A stretch of DNA of 6,188 nt, taken from contig JAPLUP010000475.1 of the NCBI GenBank assembly GCA_026397575.1, forward strand, positions 1-6,188. The letters run 5' to 3'. Below, piece after piece: positions 1-5,588 of this stretch. How positions within the stretch are numbered: the first letter of the stretch is position 1; every line of letters begins with the position of its first letter. Under the pieces are notes generated by a model. That model was not told the DNA's origin. It saw only the letters and a list, made by a program, of their open reading frames with translations, and searched no databases. A program made the position numbers and the translations under genes. Source of the DNA: Candidatus Zixiibacteriota bacterium. Its GTDB lineage: Bacteria > Zixibacteria > MSB-5A5 > CAIYYT01.

Positions 1-1358
1 TTTTCGTCCAGTGGGCAGAAGTCGCGGATGTCTTTGGACTCCATGTGCGCGTTGCAGTGGATATGCTTGTGTCCGGCAAAACGCTCGTGCTGGTGCTGGC
101 GAGCGGCATTCACCCGCTCGCGAATGAGTTCCGATTTCTCCGCCAGCGTCGTGTCAGAGAGTTCCTTGTACTTGACCGCGGGGACTTCGATGTGAATATC
201 AATCCGGTCAAGCAGTGGCCCCGAAATGCGGCTATGATACTTCTGCATCTGTACAGGCGTGCAACTGCATTCGTGGGTGATGTCGCCATAGTAGCCGCAG
301 GGACAAGGATTCATGGCAGCTGCGAGCATGAGCTTGCATGGATAGGTCAGTGAAGTCATGGCGCGGGAAATCGTGACGAAGCCGTCCTCCAAAGGTTGGC
401 GCAACATCTCAAGGACATCCTTGCGGAATTCCGGCAGTTCATCGAGGAACAACACGCCGTTGTGAGAGAGAGATACTTCACCCGGTCTCGGTATTCGCCC
501 GCCGCCAATCAGGCCGGCATCGCTGATCGTGTGATGTGGTGAGCGAAACGTACGGGTGGCGATCAGCGGCGTGTCGGCAGGAAGAATGCCCGCAACAGAA
601 TGAATCTTGGTGGTTTCCAGCGCCTCTTCAAGCGTCATGTCCGGCAAAATCGTTGGCAGACGACGCGCCAGCATGGTCTTGCCGGAACCGGGAGGACCAA
701 CAAGAATGATGTTGTGTCCTCCGGCGGCGGCGATTTCCAGTGCACGTTTAGTGGATTCCTGACCTTTGACCTCGGCAAAGTCGATCGTATAATGGCGCGC
801 GGTATTGAAAACCGCTTTCATATCAATCTTGAACGGAGCAACCAGACGTTCGTCTTCGAGAAAGGCGACCGCCTCCCGGAGGGAGCCGACCGGATAGACC
901 TCCAGACCTTCCGCCATTGCAGCCTCGGAAGCGTTTTCGCGCGGGACGATCATGCCGCGGATACCGTTCTTGTGGATGTTCATCGCCATCGGCAGCACGC
1001 CGGGAATTGGTTTGAGCGTACCGTCGAGGGATAATTCGCCGAGCATGACCAAATCATCAAAGGACTCGCGCATGATCTGCCCCGTGGCGGCGAGAATGCC
1101 GATAGCCATCGGCAGATCAAACGCCGACCCCTCTTTGCGAATGTCCGCGGGAGCCAGATTGATCGTAACCTTCTTGTTGGGGAAGATGAACTCGGAATTT
1201 TTGATCGCTGATTGCACTCTCTCTTTGGATTCTCTTACGGCGCCGTCGGGAAGCCCGACCGTTGCAAACGCGGGGAGTTGCGGCGTGATGTCAGCCTCTA
1301 CCTCTACATTGTAAGCATCAATTCCTAGAACGGCGGACGAGATGACTTTTGCAAGCAT
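1..1358 (-). CDS. comM: ComM/YifB-family Mg-chelatase-like AAA+ ATPase (3' end missing)
   Basis: The first 452 residues are present and the left edge cuts off the rest. Family members are about 500 residues, so roughly 50 are missing. The N-terminal ChlI/Lon-fold domain covers about residues 1-170, with the hallmark [15 protein letters not shown] at 34-48 and [12 protein letters not shown] near 66-77. The AAA+ Mg-chelatase domain spans about 190-395. It has Walker A GPPGSGKT at 221-228, Walker [11 protein letters not shown] at 302-311, the family motif [13 protein letters not shown] at 347-359 followed by C364 and C366, and [12 protein letters not shown] at 378-389. The start of the C-terminal domain follows. 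The ATG at 1358 has AGGAG (1368-1364) five bases upstream. In Vibrio and Haemophilus, ComM is a cytosolic hexameric helicase that helps branch migration of incoming DNA during natural transformation. It lies 60 bp downstream of the acetyltransferase gene and may be cotranscribed with it. No internal stops or lost motifs are seen. Confidence 0.97.
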   Translation of the reverse strand, partial: MLAKVISSAVLGIDAYNVEVEADITPQLPAFATVGLPDGAVRESKERVQSAIKNSEFIFPNKKVTINLAPADIRKEGSAFDLPMAIGILAATGQIMRESFDDLVMLGELSLDGTLKPIPGVLPMAMNIHKNGIRGMIVPRENASEAAMAEGLEVYPVGSLREAVAFLEDERLVAPFKIDMKAVFNTARHYTIDFAEVKGQESTKRALEIAAAGGHNIILVGPPGSGKTMLARRLPTILPDMTLEEALETTKIHSVAGILPADTPLIATRTFRSPHHTISDAGLIGGGRIPRPGEVSLSHNGVLFLDELPEFRKDVLEMLRQPLEDGFVTISRAMTSLTYPCKLMLAAAMNPCPCGYYGDITHECSCTPVQMQKYHSRISGPLLDRIDIHIEVPAVKYKELSDTTLAEKSELIRERVNAARQHQHERFAGHKHIHCNAHMESKDIRDFCPLDE

Positions 1359-1405
1359 TGAAGCTCCTCATTGTCTCAGGTTAATGTTCAATCTATGCCC
1401 TACCC

Positions 1406-1422
1406 CTGACAGAACCTGTCAG
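1406..1422. repeat. Perfect 7-bp inverted repeat over the acetyltransferase stop codon
   Basis: CTGACAG and CTGTCAG are separated by three bases (AAC). The right arm overlaps the TGA stop of the acetyltransferase gene (1419-1421). In the direction of the genes the hairpin is followed by a G-rich stretch, not a T-run, so it is not a standard intrinsic terminator. On the plus strand it is followed by TCTTTCTT, but no plus-strand gene ends here. It could be a weak mRNA hairpin between the two cistrons, an operator, or chance. Confidence 0.4.
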
Positions 1423-2003
1423 TCTTTCTTGCCACCAGCCAGCTTGGTGATCTTCGGCTTCAGTTGGCGGAATTCGGTCTCAAGCATGCTGTAGCATTTG
1501 AGATCGACCCAACCGCGCTGGAAATGTTGCTCGTGGCGCTGAACACCATCATAGACGAAGCCCATTTTTTCGGCGACTCGCCAGGAAGCAGGATTGTCGA
1601 AGGCGGCGAGGAGCACGATCCTATGCAACTTTAGCTCTTTGAAACCAAAGAGCACTATCAGAGCGGTGGCTGTTGTGGCGATGCCCTTTCCGGCTTGAGA
1701 AGTTCGCACCCAGTAGCCAACCTCGGCCGAACGGTTCTGCTCACCGGTACCATGCAGGTTGACGTAACCGATGAACTGCTTTGTTGACAAGGAGAAGATT
1801 CCAAAGTAGTACCCTTGACGTTTCCGTCGTCGTTGTTTGGCTCTCTCGATAAGATGCTCAGCTTCGGCAATCGAATGCAGACACAGCGGGCCAGTTACGT
1901 GCTCATCAAGCTCGTGGCGGCTTTCCTCAACCGCGGCAAACAGGTAAGCAGCGTCGGTTTTTCGCAGGAATCGTAAATAGATATCGCGGCTCTTTAGAAG
2001 CAT
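1419..2003 (-). CDS. GNAT-family N-acetyltransferase, RimJ/RimL type
   Basis: The 194-residue protein has the whole GNAT fold of the RimJ/RimL branch. It begins LLKSRDIYLRFLRKTDA (first strand), then a helical segment and the strand FIGYVNLHGTG (77-87). AEVGYWV (93-99) leads into the acetyl-CoA pyrophosphate-binding loop QAGKGIA (103-109), and the distal motif NPASWRVAEKMGF is at 137-149. Such enzymes transfer acetyl from acetyl-CoA to the N-terminus of ribosomal proteins, or to other amines including antibiotics. The substrate cannot be read from sequence. The ATG at 2003 is chosen because the first strand starts right after it. The frame stays open upstream to a TTG at 2081, but that stretch is not GNAT-like and begins inside the candidate promoter. 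No strong Shine-Dalgarno precedes the chosen ATG. The C-terminus is lysine-rich (KPKITKLAGGKKD). comM follows on the same strand. Confidence 0.9.
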   Translation of the reverse strand: MLLKSRDIYLRFLRKTDAAYLFAAVEESRHELDEHVTGPLCLHSIAEAEHLIERAKQRRRKRQGYYFGIFSLSTKQFIGYVNLHGTGEQNRSAEVGYWVRTSQAGKGIATTATALIVLFGFKELKLHRIVLLAAFDNPASWRVAEKMGFVYDGVQRHEQHFQRGWVDLKCYSMLETEFRQLKPKITKLAGGKKD

Positions 2004-2063
2004 GTTCTGCCAACTCAGATATTCACCCACACGGCATGGGCGCGAATATGGATAACCTAAGAA

Positions 2064-2092
2064 AGGATAAGCAAAGCACAAGTAAATGGCAA
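2064..2092 (-). promoter_or_regulatory. Candidate sigma70-type promoter for the acetyltransferase-comM unit
   Basis: On the minus strand TTGCCA (2092-2087, five of six matches to the -35 consensus) is followed after 17 bases by TATCCT (2069-2064, four of six matches to the -10). Transcription would start near 2057, giving a leader of about 55 bases before the ATG at 2003. It sits just downstream of the terminator that closes the protease unit, where a new promoter is expected. It is a pattern match only. Confidence 0.45.
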
Positions 2093-2170
2093 GGGGAATT
2101 AAAACGAGTTAAGGATTGGCGCGGCGTAGAGAATACCGATTGAAAGGATGCCGACTAGCGAATAACCAAG

Positions 2171-2204
2171 CAAAAGGCCGTCGTTCGGAAGGAGCAACGG
2201 CCTT
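2171..2204 (-). terminator. Intrinsic terminator after the protease pseudogene
   Basis: An 8-bp stem is formed by AAGGCCGT (2174-2181) and ACGGCCTT (2197-2204) around a 15-base loop. Read on the minus strand the stem runs into TTTTGCTT. It lies about 70 bp past the dockerin-end stop codon at 2277, the right place to end that transcript. Its arms closely match those of the hairpin at 5517-5550. Confidence 0.75.
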
Positions 2205-2276
2205 GAGTATTAGAGCCCGCTAATTTTTGCTGGCGAGAGCGGAAGTCGACAGCTCTTGGAGGCTGACTTGCAAGAC

Positions 2277-4216
2277 TCACAGTCCCTGGCAATGTGGCGC
2301 TGGACCACCTGAGTAGATGTACGCAATCAAGTAGTACGCATCCGCGATATCCACACCGCCATCGCCGTTGGCGTCCCCCTGGCCGTTTGCATAGTTGCAA
2401 TCAGCCGGGCCTTGGCCACCGGAGAAGACGTACGCGATTATGAACACCGCGTCGGAAATGTCAATTTCTTCGTCGCTGTTGGCATCACCGCAAGAGGTGC
2501 ATCCGAATGGTCCAAGAACAGAGTAGCCGAAGGTGACCTGGGATGGCTGACACGGCACCCAACCGACAAAACTACCATCGTAGGGATCCCAGGCCTCATA
2601 AACATAGCTTCTGAGAGTGCAACCAGTCTGTGTCACTGATCCCGGTACAACTTCTGTATGGTGAGACCCGAAAACTGGGCCCTCGTTCAGGTAACCGTTG
2701 CTTGAGACTCCTGTGCCCCATGCCATTGGTATGGCAGAGTATGTGTAAGGAAAGGAAATACTCTCTCTTACTTCGTGCCGCTTGACAATGTAAGGGTTAT
2801 CGGCTGGCCACGGAAGTCCCCAAAAGAGAGTCGAGTAGGGACTTGAAGCGGAATAATCAGACCCGCCTGAAGCGCTCAAATGAGAGAAAACATTTGGCGC
2901 TTGCATTAACTTGAACGCGCTATCTGCATCGACCCGCCCATATCCAAGGAAAGGATCAAAGCCCGGGTAAGGATCATTATTCACGTCGGCCGCACCATAG
3001 TAAATGAGATGTGCAATGTCGTCATTGCACAAGTTAGGATAATGGCTTTTCAACAGACTTGCCACGCCGGTCACATGTGGGACCGAAAAGGAAGTACCCC
3101 ACCAACCTGCGTAGCCGCCGCCCCCCACAAAAGTAGTGACTATGTTCCTATACCACTGACCCGTGGCGCCCTAACCGCCAGGCGCTGCGACGTCGATTTC
3201 AGCTCCCCAGTTGCTAAAAGAAGAAAGCTGGTCATAGCTATTGGTTGCCGAAACAGCAACAAATTTCCCATGTTTGGCAGGCCAGATCACTGTCCCGGAA
3301 CTGTCATTCCCGGCCGCACCGATCAGCAACACGTCCGAATTGTAGGCGTAGCACTACGCCTCCATTTCGATCAGGCTACCATTGAGGCCACCGTAGCTCG
3401 CGTTGATTATCTTCGCTCCTTCATTAACAAGGGCGATGACTTTGTCATGGACAAGCTGGTCGTTGTAGTCGTACTGGCCGTTTCCGACCCATTTGGAGAT
3501 CATTTGCGAATGCCAGTTGACACCAGCGATTCCTATGCTATTGTTCGCAATCGCGCCAATCACACCGGCAACGGCCGTCTCGTGAGCGCTTGTCTGATTC
3601 CAGTCACCGCTAACTCTACCCTGCAAGTCGGGGTGATCGAGTTTGACGCCCGTACCAATCAAACCGATTTTGAGTGAACTACTCCCTGTCTCGATGCTCC
3701 AGGCTTCCGGCGCATCGATGTCGGCATCACTCGTCAGACCGTCATGCTGACCGAAATTCCACAATGCCCACTGGTCAGTAAGCAATGGATCGTTTGTCGG
3801 ATTGCTTTGCGGAAACCGGAGCCCGTTCTGCTCGGCGAATAGGACTTCGCTTGCATTATTCAAGTCCGATAGCGCGGCTGCGGCCGAAGCTGAGTCAGGG
3901 AAGGAAGTCTTGAAAATGCCAAACCAGTTGGGTTCCGGTATCGTCTGACCGTCAGGTAACTGTCTCCAAATCCGGGCAGTGTCCCCGTCTTCACGATCGT
4001 TTGAGCTTGGTGACGGTTCAGTATCGCAAGCACCTCTGGCGACTCTATCGTGCCGCTGTCTACTGCCACCGATGTCCCAGTGGATGCAACATGCACGACA
4101 TCACCACGGAATTTCACAAAGATCTCATTTTGAAAATCACTTGCCACTGAAAACTGCGGCGAGAGCCATATCAGTATGGCAAGGGCTATGGCAACAAAGG
4201 TCATCCTCTGAATCAT
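2277..4216 (-). pseudogene. Secreted subtilisin-family (S8) protease with tandem dockerin repeats, broken
   Basis: The ATG at 4216 follows GGGAG (4228-4224). A signal peptide of about 26 residues comes first (core FVAIALAILIWL, likely cleaved after SVAS), then a short propeptide-like region. A frameshift between about 3965 and 3925 moves the reading to a second frame (FPDSASAAAALSDLNNASEVL), which runs through the protease domain. There GLIGTGVKLDHPDL holds Gly (codon 3656-3654) where S8 proteases have catalytic Asp. His is kept in HETAVAG (3584-3582), the oxyanion Asn in GAAGND, and Ser in GTSFSVPHV (3092-3090). TAG stops interrupt the frame at 3356-3354 and 3173-3171, yet family sequence continues in the same frame on both sides of each (LIEMEA stop CYAYNSDVLL; DVAAPGG stop GATGQW). 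About 130 residues of linker with several cysteines lead to two dockerin repeats and a TGA at 2279-2277. With four separate lesions, including loss of a catalytic residue, I read it as a pseudogene. Sequencing error could account for some lesions. It lies 80 bp downstream of the TolB-like gene. Confidence 0.85.
2280..2489 (-). repeat. Two tandem dockerin type I-like calcium-binding repeats
   Basis: The last 70 or so residues of the protease frame hold two copies of one unit. The first starts GDANSDEEIDISDAVF (from 2489) and ends YVFSGG; the second starts GDANGDGGVDIADAYY (from 2378) and ends YIYSGGPAPHC. Each has the dockerin/EF-hand-like loop with Asp or Asn at positions 1, 3, 5, 9 and 12, followed by a hydrophobic helix. 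In cellulosomes dockerins bind cohesins. In many non-cellulosomal bacteria such C-terminal pairs occur on secreted proteins and the partner is unknown. No cohesin is visible here. Confidence 0.85.
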
Positions 4217-4244
4217 GAAAATACTCCCATTCCTTTCTTCTGTG

Positions 4245-4271
4245 AACGATTGCCAAGATCAGCTAATCGTT
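4245..4271. repeat. 7-bp inverted repeat in the TolB-protease spacer
   Basis: AACGATT (4245-4251) and AATCGTT (4265-4271) form an inverted repeat with a 13-base spacer, midway between the stop of the TolB-like gene and the ribosome site of the protease gene. No T-run follows on the minus strand, so it is not a clear terminator. An operator, an mRNA-processing hairpin or chance are all possible. Confidence 0.3.
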
Positions 4272-4296
4272 TAATGTTACAGTTTCGCTGTTCTGA

Positions 4297-5205
4297 TTAG
4301 AATGTTATCTGATGCTTCTCACTACCATCCGGCTTCATCAACCAGAGATGCCCATTCTTATCACCTCCATTTGTGTAGACTATCCACTTACCATCCGGTG
4401 ACCAGTCGGGCCAATCCCCGCCATTGACAGTGAGCTGCGTCAGATTTGAACCGTCGACTTTGACAATCCACACCTGCAATTTCTGGACAAAAACCACTGC
4501 AGTTCCGTCGGGTGAAACCGCCACGCTATTACTCTTCAGCAAACCGGTAGAAGTGATTCGGTCATAGCGATCTCCCAGCGTGTCGAGAATGTACACCTCA
4601 GCTCCCAAACCTAGACCTGCCAGCCTAACACCATCGGCAAACCAATCGGTATGACCAGCATGCTCGTAAACCAGTCTCTTGTTCTTGCCGTCTCTATCGC
4701 TAAGCCAGAGGCCGATACTGGACACGTCATACACAATCCGATTTGCCCGGGGTGACCAGCGGCAGCGGAAGTTGCTCCCCGAGGAAGTGATTTGGGTGAG
4801 ACTGTCTCCGTTGAGCTTCATCGTGTAAATCTGTGCTCCCTGGCTAAAGGCAATCCACTTCTGGTCGGGTGACCAAGTCAGCGAGGAAGCTAAGTAGTTG
4901 CGGGAAATCAGTGAATCGCGTCCGGTGGCGAGATCATGCAGGTAGATTCCTCCGACCCAAGCGCTATCGGGCCAGTCGCCTTTCACAAACAGAATGCTCT
5001 TGCCATCCGGCGACCAGGCGGCATCGGTGTCAATCTGGTAAAAGGCGACTGTAGTCGGTGGTATGCCCCTCGTGACGTCCTCTCCCTGGCACGTTAGTGA
5101 CAGGAAGCTCAGGATTATTGCCAATCCGATTACCTTCGATGAACGAAGCGGACCAGTTCTCTTAAAAGACCGTCGCATATGCCAATTTCCGGTCTCGTGT
5201 TTCAT
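4297..5205 (-). CDS. Exported TolB-like six-bladed beta-propeller protein (PD40 repeats)
   Basis: The 302-residue product starts at ATG 5205 with AGGAGAGG (5220-5213) seven bases upstream; an internal ATG at codon 10 is a weaker alternative. A basic N-terminus and a hydrophobic stretch (about 24-38) end in LSLTC with Cys39. This resembles a lipoprotein signal, but Thr before the Cys is not the usual lipobox residue, so plain secretion is also possible. Six PD40/TolB-type blades follow, each starting with a [WS]SPDGK-like turn: AAWSPDGKSILF (62-73), LTWSPDQKWIAF (109-120), CRWSPRANRIVY (148-159), TDWFADGVRLAG (186-197), VAVSPDGTAVVF (228-239) and PDWSPDGKWIVY (266-277). Most close with a D.LTQIT-like strand. 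Propellers of this kind bind proteins or peptides in the envelope, but the ligand here cannot be inferred. There are no PAL-interaction or peptidase domains, so it is neither a full TolB nor a prolyl oligopeptidase. A remnant of a paralogue lies just upstream, and the broken protease gene follows. Confidence 0.85.
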   Translation of the reverse strand: MKHETGNWHMRRSFKRTGPLRSSKVIGLAIILSFLSLTCQGEDVTRGIPPTTVAFYQIDTDAAWSPDGKSILFVKGDWPDSAWVGGIYLHDLATGRDSLISRNYLASSLTWSPDQKWIAFSQGAQIYTMKLNGDSLTQITSSGSNFRCRWSPRANRIVYDVSSIGLWLSDRDGKNKRLVYEHAGHTDWFADGVRLAGLGLGAEVYILDTLGDRYDRITSTGLLKSNSVAVSPDGTAVVFVQKLQVWIVKVDGSNLTQLTVNGGDWPDWSPDGKWIVYTNGGDKNGHLWLMKPDGSEKHQITF

Positions 5206-5223
5206 GGTAAAGCCTCTCCTCTC

Positions 5224-5359
5224 TCAATCGTGGCTCGTAGTACTCGGAAACGTCAACTGCCGCCGGTCGCTGCCGTCAGGTCGCATGATCCAGACCCGGC
5301 CATTTCCTTCCTCGCTATTCGTATAGAGAATCCATAGCGGTAGTGAATCGCAAGAACAT
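5224..5359 (-). pseudogene. Remnant of a second TolB-like propeller gene: start region joined out of frame to the last blade
   Basis: From 5334 to the TGA at 5226-5224 one frame encodes 36 residues that match the last blade of the adjacent TolB-like protein: WILYTNSEEGNGRVWIMRP versus WIVYTNGGDKNGHLWLMKP, then PDGS..RQLTF versus PDGS..HQITF (16 of 29 identical by my count). This frame has no start codon before the conserved part and meets a TAA a few codons further upstream. In another frame an ATG at 5359, preceded by GGAGGG (5369-5364) and a promoter, opens a 14-codon frame (MFLRFTTAMDSLYE) ending at TAG 5317-5315. This fits a paralogue that lost its middle, leaving promoter, ribosome site and first codons beside the last blade. 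Alternatively the 14 codons are a leader peptide for the intact gene. Third positions differ widely between the two blades, so the paralogy is old. Confidence 0.6.
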
Positions 5360-5408
5360 CTTGCCCTCCAAGGTTATGGGTTTTTGAATGTCTGTACTTG
5401 GTTAATCT

Positions 5409-5437
5409 AGTATATACTGACTGCAATTGTCAAGCAA
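5409..5437 (-). promoter_or_regulatory. Sigma70-like promoter for the TolB-protease unit, with a palindrome on the -10
   Basis: On the minus strand TTGCTT (5437-5432) and TATACT (5414-5409, five of six matches to TATAAT) are 17 bases apart. An overlapping alternative uses a perfect TTGACA (5433-5428) with TAGATT (5409-5404) at an 18-base spacing. The -10 lies in a perfect 10-bp palindrome, AGTATATACT (5409-5418), which could be an operator. The site sits in an AT-rich stretch, upstream of a GGAGGG ribosome site (5369-5364) and downstream of the preceding gene's terminator. Confidence 0.55.
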
Positions 5438-5516
5438 AAACTGATAGTTTGATATAAATAAGAAGGTGTGGACAATGTCAGACAAGTTCGCTGACGGAAG
5501 CCATCGTGGCAGGCGC

Positions 5517-5550
5517 AAAACAAAAGGCCGTTGCTTGACAGCAACGGCCT
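5517..5550 (-). terminator. Strong intrinsic terminator of the EB_dh gene
   Basis: A perfect 10-bp stem, AGGCCGTTGC (5525-5534) and GCAACGGCCT (5541-5550), encloses a six-base loop. Read on the minus strand it runs straight into TTTTGTTTTGC. It begins about 40 bp after the stop codon of the EB_dh-domain gene. No plus-strand gene leads into it. Confidence 0.9.
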
Positions 5551-5588
5551 GAAAAATCAATCGTAATTAGACTCTCGCGTGGCAGCGC

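Noticed and set aside
45..1314. Plus-strand open frames antisense to comM (45-353, 600-1034 and 952-1314)
   Set aside because: The minus strand carries a continuous ComM reading with every family motif; the plus-strand frames show no recognisable domain.
2004..2081. Extension of the acetyltransferase to a TTG at 2081 (26 extra residues)
   Set aside because: The extra residues are not GNAT-like, the TTG lies inside the candidate promoter region, and the first GNAT strand begins right after the ATG at 2003.
3009..3677. A 222-codon plus-strand open frame opposite the protease
   Set aside because: The opposite strand encodes clear subtilase motifs on both sides of the stops; the plus-strand protein has no recognisable domain, signal or ribosome site.
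3354..3863. The catalytic-domain fragments of the protease as separate functional genes
   Set aside because: The fragment starting at TTG 3863 lacks a signal peptide and Ser, and the downstream fragment lacks Asp and His. The frames join into one ordered S8 domain, so they are pieces of one broken gene.
4297..5205. Calling the propeller gene tolB itself
   Set aside because: It has six PD40 blades but no TolB N-terminal domain and no tol-pal neighbours, so only a TolB-like propeller is supported.
5475..5552. A 25-residue plus-strand frame (MSDKFADGS...) with an AAGGTG-like site upstream
   Set aside because: More than a third of it lies within the terminator hairpin of the opposite-strand gene, and it has no supporting context.
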